Source: Sphagnum magellanicum
Taxonomy: Eukaryota > Streptophyta > Sphagnopsida > Sphagnales > Sphagnaceae
DNA length: 64,000 nucleotides
Assembly: GCA_021904315.1 (NCBI GenBank)
Contig: CM038923.1
Span: forward strand, 12,220,038 to 12,284,037
Direction: 5' to 3'
Shown here one piece after another: positions 12,778 to 28,690 of this stretch. Numbering within the stretch: position 1 is the first letter of the stretch; each line of letters opens with the position of its first letter. The notes under the pieces were generated by a model that was not told the DNA's origin, made no database searches, and saw only the letters and a list, made by a program, of their open reading frames with translations. The position numbers and the translations under genes were made by a program.

Positions 12778-14528
12778 ATGGACGGAATTCCTGTGACGTG
12801 TAAGGGTCCATGGGGTTATGATCACCATGAAGATGAGCATCGCCATCGCCCAGTGCATGCTTGCAGCATCTTCGTCTTCCGGACCTTAACGGCTGTGGCC
12901 ACGGCCGCGTCCATCATCCTTCTGCTCAAATCCGGCGAGACCACTTATTACCATAGTTCCAAAGTCTCGGAAGGCTGGCGCTCATTCGACTCCTTCAAGT
13001 AAAGTTTCTGCCGTCGTGACTCTTGGAAATGTGGGAGAGTCGAAGAAGTTGGCTGAGACTTCAGCTCCTTTTCTTCATCATCTTGCACAATTTGGGTGCC
13101 AGAATCACGATTTTTTAAAGAGTGGTTCTAGTGAGAGATATTGGCAGCTACAACTCTCAGTCTCTCCTGAGTTTTCCAGTTGCAAGTCCCAGATGCATAG
13201 TGTAGGAAGCAAAGAGTGTTTGGAGCTGCTGGGATGGTGATGGTGGTGGTGGAGTTGATCTCTATTGCATATTGTGCTCTGATCAAGAAATTCTTAGTTG
13301 CCGATTTCTTTTTTGGGTGCAGATGGTTTCTTGCTGCCAACGCCGTGGTGTTCGTGTACTCTGTTTCGGGAGCTACCATTTCCTTCTTTGCCATTTGTTT
13401 TCGACGAGGTCCCCTCAGTTTCTCCCACACGGCTTGGCTTACTTTCCTTGTAGACTTTGTAAGCACCTCTTGACACACACCTCTTGATAACCCCTTGATC
13501 TTTTCATTGTGGACTTTGTAATCGCAGCAGATCTTGACACCCAAAACATTAATGATCTCTTAAGAGCATCATCCCCAGCGGTGCTCAGTATGTGACGCTG
13601 CTAAAATATTTGGCACATCCAAGTTTAGTTATTTACTTTTTGCAACCCCACCCATATAACCCAAACTGACACTGCAAATAGATGGGAGACTACAAATATC
13701 AAACCACCTGGACCAATCAGAAGAGCAATAGTTAGGTCATATTTACTACACTCTTCTCTTGCAGGTGCAAAGTGCAAACCTTTGTTGCTCTCCCTGAAAC
13801 TCACACTGCAAATAGGTGGGAGACTACTAATATCAAAACCACCTGCACCAATCAGAGAGCAGTAGTCAGGTCATATGTACTACACTCTTCTCTTGCAGGT
13901 GCAAAGTGCAAACATTCGCTCCTCTCCCTGGAACTCACAGTGCAAATAGGTAGAAGACTACTAATAGCAAACCACCTGGAGTCATCAGAAAGAGGTAGCA
14001 GTAGTAGCCAGATCATATTTGTTACACTCTTCTCTAGTAGGTACAAAGCTTTGGTGCGCCTTTTACCAGCCTCAGCACAGTGTGCAGATATGCTAGGCCA
14101 AAACCATTTTGCTGAGCCAAACTGGCATGTTCTGACTTCTCTTCATCCAATTTTAATGAGCAGTGTCACTGAGCACTGCTGGGGATTTCTCTAAGAACTA
14201 GACTCTAAGAACAATCTAGTATGGGACCAGAAGTGTTTTTTTTTTGGGGAGTCTTTTTTGTCTGTTTTGTGGATACTGACTGTGTGTGAGATTACAGTTA
14301 CTGGCAAGTGCACTTATATCAGCAGCATCAGCAGCTCTTGCGGTGTGGTGGGTGGGGAACAATGGCATCTATGTACCTCGGTGGACAGCGATCTGCGATG
14401 AGGTGAACGCCTTCTGCAAGCGAATAGAAGCAGCCATTATCACTAGCTTCATTGGCTGGTTCTTCCTGGCCTTGTCTGCCTTTGTTGCTGTCTCCTCTCT
14501 CCACCATCTCGGCAGGAGACGGTGGTAA
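12778..14528 (+). CDS. CASPL: CASP-like four-transmembrane protein
   Basis: Exons 12,778-12,998, 13,323-13,458 and 14,298-14,528 join in phase to give 195 residues. Both introns are GT-AG. The hydrophilic N-terminus is His/Asp/Glu-rich (residues 14-26). Four membrane segments are visible at about 28-50, 76-99, 111-138 and 164-188. The two charged residues typical of the CASP/MARVEL-like family are present: Arg35 in TM1 (FVFRTLTA) and Asp118 in TM3 (FLVDF). The FLAANA block starting TM2 also fits. Family members sit in the plasma membrane; in vascular plants true CASPs scaffold Casparian-strip lignin, while most CASP-like proteins have no defined role. Intron 2 (839 bp) carries a complete 628-bp MITE. 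The start is the first ATG of the only frame reaching TM1. It is convergent with the GAPDH gene. Confidence 0.88.
13564..14191. mobile_element. Intronic Tourist-like MITE with internal tandem repeat
   Basis: This 628-bp element is flanked by TAA on both sides (13,561-13,563 and 14,192-14,194). Left end GAGCATCATCCCCAGCGGTG pairs with the reverse complement of the right end (GAGAAATCCCCAGCAGTG); the match extends through GCTCAGT. Inside are three imperfect tandem units of about 134 bp, starting near 13,671, 13,804 and 13,939. Its right half, reversed, matches the elements at 21,519-21,897 and 60,657-61,036. It lies wholly within intron 2 of the CASP-like gene and leaves both splice sites intact. 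Confidence 0.85.
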
Positions 14529-15374
14529 AATAAAAATGTAAATTCAAAGAACAACTGCTGCAAAAAAATTCCCAATAATACAACAACAACAACAACAGAC
14601 ACTCCACATGAAAATTGCCTTTGGGGATCCATGAAATTTTGGGGAAGAAGAGGAGAACAGAGGTTGCTTGTGCTTCTTCATGAAGCCAAAAAAATGAGTG
14701 TGAATTTTATGTTGGAATTTCCTTCTTTCTATAATCTAACTTACTACACTTTGTGATGGTCAGACTAAGTCTCTGTATGTACAAAATGGGCAAAATGCAA
14801 AATGCACATCCAGATAAATACATATATCATTTGTTTACACGACACTTGTTGTGCACCTCAAAACATTGGGCATTTTGTCATAATATTGATGATATATGCA
14901 CACTTCAATATAAGTTGTTTTGACTTGTTCCCACATTTTGAGGGGTGTTATTCTGTGAATTGTGTGTTCATTTTTCGGGAACTTCCAGTGGAAAATCCCC
15001 CATTCAACCATCAGTTTGAGTATTTAATTAAAATAGGGAATTTTAACCATTGTCAGTTTAGGATTAGCCACCTCCAAAGTGTTCAAAACAGGTGATCTTT
15101 TTATGATAAATAATGTACCTTGTCATTTTTGTAATAGATTGCAGATTTGGTAGTTTCTACCAGAAGCAGACTGGTAATAGAAACAGAAATTTCAACAGGA
15201 ATTGAACCTCTGCCAAGCATGTCTTATGAACACACAATGTCTTATGAACCCAATATATATGATCCAAAAATGCAGAGTCTGGCACCATTGTGATTGTCAA
15301 AATTCAAAACTCCAACTGCAGACAGTACACAACCTCATGCTGAATACTTGGGGTAAAATGCAATCATGCAATCA
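14529..15374. other. Convergent intergenic region
   Basis: The region between the CASP-like stop and the GAPDH stop should hold both 3' untranslated regions on opposite strands. It contains an ACA/AAC microsatellite at 14,579-14,597 and AT-rich sequence. No additional gene or clear bidirectional terminator hairpin is visible. Confidence 0.5.
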
Positions 15375-19549
<4,175 letters not shown>

Positions 19550-20034
19550 GGCTGCAAACAGAGTTTCAGAGGTCAAACCCAAAAAAAATGCAGTTCTAAT
19601 TACAGATGGAATAGATCTAAAACCCAAGCTTCACAAAAAAAGCCCAACCCAGCACTTAGAGAAACCCAATCTTTTAGAAACAAAAGGACTTGCAAAATAA
19701 GACACTAGATCACTAGCAACTTGGGTGTTGTTGGTTCACAGAGGATGAGAAGAAAGCTCCAGAGATATAACAAAAGGCACAAGAAGAGTCTGAAAGCAGA
19801 AGCTATATGGAATTCAGGAAAAACATGAGATAGATGCACGCACACATATACACACATAAACACAAACAAAAGAGAAGGAGAGATGGCAGGCACACTATGG
19901 AGTGCACCAGAAGAGTCCATAGTACACTTGAAGTGTGCAAGCAAATTGCACAGTTACTCAATAGATGGGATGGAAGCTACTGTTTTAACTGGGCAAGCTC
20001 CCTTCAAGATGAATTGTTTTTTTGTAATTGTTTC
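19550..20034 (-). promoter_or_regulatory. GAPC 5' leader region
   Basis: Reading on the minus strand from a TATA-like box toward the ATG, the leader is pyrimidine-rich and includes a GT/TA microsatellite (about 19,835-19,865). TTTGCAG immediately precedes CC-ATG-G, so a 5'-UTR intron ending two bases before the start codon is possible. Upstream ATGs, such as an 80-codon open frame at 19,944-19,705, would act as uORFs if the leader is unspliced and starts this far upstream. Confidence 0.4.
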
Positions 20035-20044
20035 TATTTTTATA
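20035..20044 (-). promoter_or_regulatory. Candidate TATA box for GAPC
   Basis: TATAAAAATA on the minus strand. A second AT-rich alternative (TATATAAATAA) lies at about 20,067-20,077. The distance to the start codon (about 485 bp) is long unless a leader intron is present, so the assignment is tentative. Confidence 0.3.
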
Positions 20045-20388
20045 CACACAGGGGTTTTATAATTTATTTATATAATATTCTTGGTTTTGTTTTGGGTTAT
20101 AATATTCATTTATATGCGGTGGTGTTTGGTTGTCCTTTTCATTCATCCCGTCATTTGAGATTTTTTTTTTTTTTAAATTTTAAAAAAATTTTAAAACATG
20201 AACCAAGTTTAAAGAAACCAGGGGACTTCACAATGCCCGAAGATCACAAGTACCCACTAGTATTGATATAACAAGATACTTAATACACAAAATATACTTA
20301 GGTAGGGATTCATCTAGCTTGCATGGATAGTAGTAGGGAGTGATTTTTGGAGATAGCCATGTGTGAATGAATGATGAGTAAGCAAGCC

Positions 20389-20834
20389 AAACAAGGCATC
20401 ACAAACACGCTGGCCCTGCCAATAGGTAAGATGTTGTGCATCTACTTACTGTATCCACACTCTGAACACCCAAAAAAAAATCTGTTCCAATCTAAACAGT
20501 CTAAACACTTTCACAAAAAAAACCAGTTCACCTAATGTGAAACCGGTTCTAATAAGGTAAAACTTCCAAAAGTTGGATGGAATGAGATAGTCCCTGATCC
20601 TGTCTGTCTGGGGGCAGGACCCAACAAACAAACAGCTCAAGAGTGTGTGCAATTGGGGTGGTGATCAAAAGCATTCTCTTGTGACCAACTTAACTACCTA
20701 TTGATCTATTAGAGTTATTTCATAAAGTCGTGCAGTGTTGGGCCTGAGTTGCACCCCTCATTTGATGCTTCATCATCCCCTACTGGATGTTGTCCGCAAA
20801 GTAATGAAAGTTTACTAAATCAGGGTATGAAATA
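20389..20834. repeat. Dispersed repeat, copy 2 (rearranged)
   Basis: 20,389-20,477 is the reverse complement of positions 1-90; 20,738-20,834 matches 173-256 in direct orientation. The 260-bp spacer between the two halves is unrelated to the 82-bp spacer in copy 1. No coding content is visible. Confidence 0.65.
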
Positions 20835-20943
20835 CAGAGACTCAGGATGAAATGCACCAGGCTCGAGAACATTTATAGCTACGGTACACATAGCTCCAGT
20901 AGTTATTGGTTGAAAGCGTTTACAGGAAAAAGAAAGGATATGG

Positions 20944-20985
20944 GAAACTCAGTTTAGCACCAAATTTGGTGCTATACTGAGTTTC
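20944..20985. repeat. 42-bp near-perfect palindrome
   Basis: The sequence reads GAAACTCAGT, one T, then TAGCACCAAA followed by its complement. Twenty of the 21 base pairs match, with no loop; the only mismatch is T opposite T at 20,954/20,975. It could extrude as a cruciform or fold as a hairpin in RNA. It may be a tip-to-tip remnant of two terminal inverted repeats of a small transposon. Confidence 0.85.
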
Positions 20986-21518
20986 ATGCCCCGTTGAAGC
21001 CCAGTGTACTTTTTTTTTTGGCCTGTTTTTTGAAATCTGGTACCCTATGTGACCAAACGGGGGGGGGTTCCAGTGCCGTCTTTGCCTGACTTTACGGATA
21101 ACTTTATTTTTTGTATTGTTTTTTTTTGGGCTGTTTTTGGAGCATTGCTGTCATACAGAGTTGGATTGTCAGAAGAGTATTGTCAACCATGTGCATTAGA
21201 CATCTCAGTTTCATCCTTAATTTAACATTAAAAAAATCACTTTAACAATAACAAGGTTTGAGATTAAAATTAGAGGTAGGGCTGAAAGGAAGACCCAAAA
21301 GGAATGATCATTTTACCAATTTTTCTATTGCATGTAGACAAACAATAAAAGAAAAGATGATAAGGCAAGAGAAACCTGACAATCTGAGACAATTCATTAT
21401 GGAGAATCAGGCAAGATCTACAAATGCTTAAAAAGTAAGTGATAGTTAAAATTCATTTAGTACTTTCACTTGGAGAAAGTCTGGGTCCAGGGTGCTCCCT
21501 TAAAATTTTGGGGGCTAA

Positions 21519-21897
21519 GATCATCCCCACTGGTACTTCCTATGTGACCCTGCACATCAAATTCGGATGAAGAAAAGTCAACATATGCCGGTTTGCCTCA
21601 GGAAAATGGTTTTTCTCCCACATATTTGCTCAGGCTGCTGAGGCTGGTAAAAAGCGAAGCAAAACTATTCAACTGCTGCTAGAGAAGAGTGTAATGAATA
21701 TGATCTCATTGCTGCTCCCTGTTTTTGATTGGTCGATCATAATTGATTGGTCCAGGTGGTTTGCTATTAGTAGTTCCTACCTATTTGCAGTCCCTCTTTG
21801 AGTCTTATGGGTGGGGTTGAAAGAAAAGTAAATAACTATACTTGGACATGAGAAATATTTTCGCAGGGTCGCATAGAGAGCACCAGTGGGGATGCTC
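21519..21897. mobile_element. Tourist-like MITE (family A)
   Basis: This 379-bp element is flanked by TAA at 21,516-21,518 and 21,898-21,900. Terminal inverted repeats of about 35 bp start GATCATCCCCACTGGT on the left and GAGCATCCCCACTGGT (reverse complement of the right end), and both run on to a GACCCTGC word. The internal sequence is homologous to 60,657-61,036 and to the reversed right half of the intronic element at 13,564-14,191. There is no coding capacity. Confidence 0.85.
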
Positions 21898-21900
21898 TAA

Positions 21901-22685
21901 GGGCATCTCCACCCCCACACCTGCAAACACTCCTTTTCATTAAATATTTCTGCAATCCAAGTTTTAGTTACTAACCTTTTTTTCCAACCCCACCCATAAA
22001 ACTGAAACTGGGACTGTGGAGTGGTGAGAGACAGCCACAGTGAACCAGCAACCAAAAGCGCACTGTGAAGGATGAATGGTAAGTGGTCAGGAAACAGTTT
22101 TCTGTTGGTTCCAGTTCCCTAGCTAATAAAGGTTTAGTTAGCTCAGTTACTTCTTTTTTTCTATCTACGTACTAACAACCCACAAGCAGGTTGTTGGTAG
22201 GTAGGTAGTAAAAACAGCCCTTAGCTATGTATAAACCATCTACTTACCTAAAAGTTACCTATTTTCCTACCTATCTGCCTATACAGGAGACCTATTTCCT
22301 ACAGAACTAGTTACCAAGATGAAACCAAATATTAACTCAGTTGAGGTTCATCCACAACTGAGTCATAATAGACATCGAGTGGATGGTGCGCTGGTGGGTG
22401 CTGGTTCATTGTGGCCATGAGAGACGAGTAATAACAACCCACTTGGACCAATCAAACTATCTAGCCAATCAGAAAGAGGGAGCCCTAAACCCTAAACCCT
22501 AAACCCTATAACTACGATCTGAATGTGTTTATGAGAGTGTTCCAGGACTCCTATAGGACTATGAAAGCTGTGCATGTTTTCAGGGTCCCAGGAGTCTTCC
22601 AGTGTGGATTCAATGGATTTGATTGATGAACCTCATTCCAGATTTCCAGTGCAGGGTCACATACTGAGCATTGGTGGAGATGCTC
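21901..22685. mobile_element. Tourist-like MITE (family B) abutting family A
   Basis: The left end GGGCATCTCCACCCC starts directly after the TAA that closes the preceding element; the right end GGTGGAGATGCTC is followed by TTA. The length is about 785 bp. The left 60 bp match the element at 10,996. Inside is an inverted pair of a GTGAACCAGCA motif (near 22,040-22,064 and 22,384-22,410) and a telomere-type run of CCCTAAA units at 22,483-22,508. Confidence 0.8.
22483..22508 (+). repeat. Interstitial telomere-type repeat (CCCTAAA, about 3.5 units)
   Basis: Three exact tandem CCCTAAA units plus a partial one. This is the plant (Arabidopsis-type) telomere heptamer. It sits inside the family-B MITE. 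Confidence 0.9.
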
Positions 22686-25600
22686 TTAAGAAGCATTTTT
22701 CCATTGAGTGGTTGCATCTTCAACTTTTGAATGATCCAATTGCTTTCCATGAGTGTAAAAACCTACCCCATTTTTTCTAAGTGTATTCTGAGGATGCCTT
22801 ACAAAATGTAAAATGTCTATGGGCTTTATGAAAAGTGTAACAATCACCTCTTGAGGTGAAAGTTTCGCTTTTTGTTAAGCCCTCAACTTTTTTTTATTTT
22901 TTCTTGTGATACCTGAGAGGTACCTACAAATATCACAGGAATTTCTTTTTAATAATTGATGATGATTTTTACACCACGTCAAGCACATGGACATGGGCTT
23001 TACAGAAGTTCAAGACTCCATCGGCTCTTCCCTTAGGGTCCCTTATTTCCAGTAAAGCCTCATCAGTCTTAGGGCTTTACCCTACACATTAAATTTTCAA
23101 GCTGAAGGTGCGACTCCTCAATGGAAAAACACTTTAACTTACAATCCTCAAATTAGATGATATTTTGGCTTGAGTTGAAACTTGAGAAAAAATGTTAAAT
23201 GATGAGGAATGGGCAAGATATGAACATGATTCTGCATAAAGATTCCAAAGCCAATTTTAAAGAAAACTACGAAAAATCAAAAATGTATTCTCATCCCCCC
23301 AAATGAATGTCAATGTTCAGAGGAATGGGTATGTTTTCTTCTATGGTTCCTATAGTTTGTTGAATATTTGCAATAAGATTCCATTTGTATGTGGCAACAC
23401 ATAAGTTTGAAGCCATTTCCAAAAAGACTCACTTTGAAAATAATTTACTAACCTACCTCTTTGAAGTTTATCTAATCAACCCCTTTCCTTTACAATTTTG
23501 AGATTTGACATATTGTACTTCAAGGACAAGCCTAATAATATAATAAAGATGTCCCCAAACAACTTTAGCATTTGATTTAGATTTTATTTTATTTCAACTC
23601 CGACAACTTGATTTCATTTTTTATTCAACATTTTTAGTAGCTATGAGAGTACAAAAGAAAGGTTATAGACAAACCAAACCATTATAAATACACCACATTA
23701 TGGTGCAAATCTTAAGTCCAACGACCAATTACAAGCACCCACTTCTCTTCACATGTTTATTTGCAAGCAATGTATAAAAAAACTTTCTTTTCATCATTTT
23801 GGGGTTGCATGGCAATTGTCATTCTAATTTTTTTTCAACTTTCAACAAGAGCTTTAAGGCTTCATATTTGTATAATGCACATGCACCCATTTATCCCTCA
23901 CCTAAGCTCCCATATGGCAATACATATAACCTTTTGTCGTTGTCACCAAACATATTTTTTGATCAATCAGCAAGTTGATTATCACTAAAAATCACTTAAA
24001 TGTTGCATAAAAGCTCATTTTTTCATTGTTGTCCACCAAAAATTCTATTTCAATGTTGGGCAAGCATTTTATTTCGATAATAATTGAAGATTGTAGTTTG
24101 TTTTAATCATTTTAGAATTGGAGAATTGTTGGTTTTAATTTTCTAAAACCAATTATTTTTAAAAACCTAAAAAAACGCGGTTTTCATGAAAATTTAGGAA
24201 GGAATTGATGTTTTCCAATGTTGTCATTTTTTATATTTTTTGGCCAAGTAATAATTGCATAAAAACCCTTTTGTTGTTGTAACTTGTGTTGCATGGGTAT
24301 TTGATTATATGTATAATTGTTGGTTTTGATTTTTTGAACTATTTCAAAATCAAAGAACCATCATTTTTAATAGAAGTCAATAATGTACGTTTTAGGCACT
24401 TTCACTTTTTCTTTTTTTTTAATTAAACTTTTTTTTATTGTCAAAATGAACTTATTGGACAATTTCCAAAACAATTAATTATAGCCAAAGTTGTCTTTGA
24501 AGTAGGGTAAATGTTGATGAACTATTGAAAATCATATGGCAACATAAGAGGGAAAAAAAGGAAGACATGGAAGGGAGGATTAGAATCATATTTTTAAGTG
24601 GATGTAACGAAAGAGCCCATGTTTGTTCGTTATGTACAAGAGGCTTACATTATAAACTTTCCATCCCATGATTTGATAATGGAAACCATGTGAAAATTGT
24701 TATTTCATGGGTTCATTTTTTTTGCAAATGGATGTCATATGTTTAAAACATGTATGATGCATGTATAAGTAAAATAAAATATTTTCAAGTGCATGAAACC
24801 AAAAAAAACAAACAAATGCCACCTTAGTGAAACCACATGTGTGATTTGTTCACCAATATTAACTTATGAATTTATTTAACATGTTTTTTTATGGATATAT
24901 TCAATTATGACTTTGTTTAACATGTTCATATATGGGTTTCTTCACTATTGTTCATATATTTATGTGTTACGTGTTTGAGATTATGCCATGTTTTCCAATT
25001 TTCAAACATTGAAGTGTTTTGGCATTGAGCCCAATGTCTAAAATGTTATAGGTTTGAAATGTTGAATGTCTGAAATGTTTTGACTTATTGAATGTTGGAG
25101 TTGGTTTATGGGCTATTGAATCTAAATTGTGGAGTGAATCCACCAAAAAATGGAAATTGTTATTTGTTTGCAAACCATAAGATATGGATCTATTCATTAT
25201 GATGTTCACTTTTCAATATATTCAACTTTGAATCTATTCACTAGGTTAATACATTTTGGAACACCATGTTATTTTAAACAACATATGATTTGCATGGGTA
25301 CATGGGTGAGAATTTTAATTTGTTATAATGCATTATATTTATGGAAGTATTTGTCAAGGGTTACATTAAGGTTGTGAGAGTTTACTGACAATGAATTATT
25401 GGGTCAAAGGCGGCCAATTGGGTGAAAACACACTAAGGTGGAATACATAATCCTATCACAACTTGTTGAATTATCAATTATGGGCCATGGAACAAAAATA
25501 TAAATGAATAATACATGAAAAGGACTTTAAAAGATAATATTACATGTGATATGATCACATTGTATGAATTTCATGAATAGATTTTGAGTTACCATAACAT

Positions 25601-26285
25601 ATAAATTTTTTATATAATTATTTATTATTGATAAAGTCTAAAAGTTTTTTTAAAAAATTAGCCTTACCATATGACTTGTGCAATATAATTAATTTTGCTA
25701 CAATGTAATATGGACTTTTATTTTAACACTAGTATGGACTCCACATATGCTGGAAAATACTAAACACTTTAATGTGTTTTCACCCAATTGGTTTTCACCA
25801 AATGATTTAAAATATTGTCATTTGTCATCTATACTTAGAATCCTAATTATGCAGGTGTTTGGATTCATCTTCTAATGAATTCACATTATAAGTTTTATGA
25901 ACAAGGTATTAATGTAATGGATCTTGCCCTTTATTTACAAGTTGGTGTTTATCTTTATGAATGTTGAGGTGTAATCAAAGACAAAAAACGACTTGGAATT
26001 TGTCCATGATGGGTTAAAGTTTTTTCGACCAAAGATGTTGGTTCATCCACATAAAGGTGCAAAATCTTATGCCATCACTCAAGACCCATGAAAATAAAAC
26101 TATTCAAATTCTACCACATGTTATGGGTTCCCTTGTTCATCTACCTGAGGCCATTTCAATGGTAATGGCAACCACCACTTGGGTGGATGCAAAAAACTAG
26201 GATACATTTAAACCAACAATAAGGGTTGCCACCAATGAGGGCATTACAATACACCGAGCTCTAAATACAAATGGAAATGCTAAAC

Positions 26286-26428
26286 ACTAGTCAATTTATT
26301 AGTCAATGCACTATCCCAGATACTAGTTAATTTATTAATCAACCCACTACATCAAATATTAGTTAGTTCATTAACTAATCGTTGCACCAAGTATTAGTCA
26401 ACATATTAGCCAACCCATTGTTCCTTAA
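26286..26428 (+). repeat. 36-bp tandem repeat, four degenerate units
   Basis: Units start near 26,286, 26,322, 26,358 and 26,393, each beginning A(C/T)TAGT(C/T)A and ending in a C-rich tail. A 36-bp period equals 12 codons, so this may be the relic of a protein repeat in a dead element, but stops interrupt every frame. Confidence 0.6.
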
Positions 26429-27179
26429 GTGAAAGTATCAATTGTTGATGAAATGAAACTAGAGATTGTGGCTATAGTAGATTAAAAAACATAGAATTAA
26501 GAAGGAGAAAGATGTTGGATCAGAAGTAAAACAAGTTAATGGGAAGAAACGCCACTAGATTTGGATAAAAGCAAAGGACAATATAAATGGAAAATGTGAT
26601 TGGAAGATTGTTTAGGATGAGGTAGTAAGGACATTAATCCTTTCACAACACATCTTGGGTTTATGATTAATTTTTAAAACGACTATTATTTTTTCTCTTA
26701 TGTTTATAATTACTTGGTCACAAAATTTATTATGTAGTTGCAAAGGACATCAAAATGCCACATGGCATCATGGTTTTGTAATTATAATCAATATGACTCA
26801 ATTTGTTCAATTTTTGGATAAATATATTATTATTTCGGAATTTATATTAGTATATTTGAATGATTTAAAATTAGGAATTCAAAATACCATTTACTTTTGT
26901 GACTAATAACAATTAATAATGACTCAATTTCTAATGATGATGATGTGCCATGCCATGTGTCAACAAGGTGTTACAACTAATAATCAACATCATGACTCAT
27001 GACTCTAATTTCAATACAATTACAATTATTGATTGGTCAAAAATGTTCATAATGCCAAAACATGTTTTTTACAACTTGTCTTCCGCAACTATAATGTTCA
27101 ACATGATTAAAAAAATGACTTAAATTTTTTTTAACAACTAACAAAAATGACTAAAAAAATAACTACTAATGCATAGGAA

Positions 27180-27840
27180 TAATCATTTTATTAACCAAGT
27201 TTAGTTTAAATAACTTAGTTTAATTTATAATTTGATCACAATTTAGCCAAATTTAACCATGTAGTACTTCAATAATGAATTGTACTATAATTTTTCAAAT
27301 TTTAGCCAAATATAACCTAAATATTCAAATTCAACTTAATTTATCATTGTTTAACCGTGTTTAACTCATAAAAATTATGTTTAATTACATTTATGTTTTG
27401 TTTAGCCATGTTTAGCCTAAGTAATTATTTTAACTATAAATTATATTAATTTAGCTATACATTAATAGTTCTAAACCATGTTTAATTTAAATATTTATGT
27501 TTAAAAGTGTTTAGCCATGTTTAAATTAACTTATTATATGTCTAGCCTAAATTAACCTAATGTAGTTTTGGTATAATCTAACTAGGTCTACCCTAGTTTA
27601 ATTTAAGTCTAGCCTAGTGCCCAAATAATTTTAGATAGGTTAAACTAGGTCAATTTACTTTTAGCATAGGGAGGCCTAAGTTAACTTACGTTGGTCTTTT
27701 AAGTAGTCTAGGTTTATTTAACTCATCCTAAATCAACCTAAGGAGGCCTAGGTTAACCTAGGTTAAATTGGAAAGTAGTAGCTAGGTTGACCTATGTCAA
27801 TTTAAGGTGGCTTAATTTAATTTGAGGCTAAATTTTTTTA
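27180..27840. repeat. Low-complexity block of TTTAGCC / CCTAGGTTAA words
   Basis: This 660-bp stretch is built almost entirely from variants of TTTAACC, TTTAGCC, CTAGCCTA and the palindromic AACCTAGGTTAA. No fixed period is obvious by eye. It is probably a highly degenerate satellite or minisatellite. Confidence 0.5.
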
Positions 27841-28175
27841 TATTTATAATTTTTTGTTTAAAATATTTAATATTTAAAAATGTGGTAGTATAATGGATGA
27901 AACTTGAACCCCAAAGTGGAGGTGAGGGATTTTAATATTTGTTTTTGCAACTTATGATACGTATGCCACTTAACTAAGTTAGGAAACCTAATTTAGGCCA
28001 CCTAGGCAAAAAATCTGAAGTTTATTTTTAACCTAGGCAACTTAACTAGTTGCAACTATATGTCCTTTGCTATAAATTGGATGAAATGACATGGGTTTAA
28101 CAACTCAATGGTTAGTAATTGTAAATGTCCTTTCTAATTAATCCATAATCATGAAAACAAGTTACAAAATTCAAA

Positions 28176-28690
28176 ATGTGTTCTTATGTTTGGATCATGG
28201 ATGTCAATGTCATAAAATGCAAATACCACAAACCATCACCATTAAAGAAGTTGGGGAAAACTTTAGATAAGGAATTTGAATATATAGACAATGAACTTTC
28301 TTTGGTGGGCTTCAAGAATGTGATGAAGAGGTGGTTGAAAATAAAAAGAAGTGAGTTGAAAACTAAGTTCATGGTGGGGAAAAGGGATTGCCATGTTAAC
28401 ATTGAACTTGTTCATTGGGAAAGGTTAAAAGAATATTAGACAAAACCTAAGATGAAAAAAAGGCTAAACAAATGTCCATGCTAAGAACAAAATGATGAAT
28501 ATGGCAAATGTGGGACGAATAGGAAAAATAAGGAACATGGGAACAAAGTTGATATTGGCTTTCAAATCAAATTTGCCTCTCCAAATTTGATTAATGTTCA
28601 TACAATTAAGTTGTTAGAAAATGTTTGTCCCATGAATGTATTTTCATTCTATGACACAGAGGGAAAAAAATCATTGAAGCCTTGATTTTA
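28176..28690 (+). pseudogene. Possible En/Spm-type (Transposase_24-like) fragment
   Basis: The open part 28,176-28,439 gives a basic protein with NVMKRWLKIKRSELKTKF, then VHWERLKEYW-like spacing if the stop after LKEY is ignored. A W-x-x-L-x-x-Y-W box preceded by a Lys/Arg-rich linker is typical of plant Ptta/En-Spm transposase domains. Downstream frames are broken by many stops. The similarity is by motif memory only. Confidence 0.35.
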
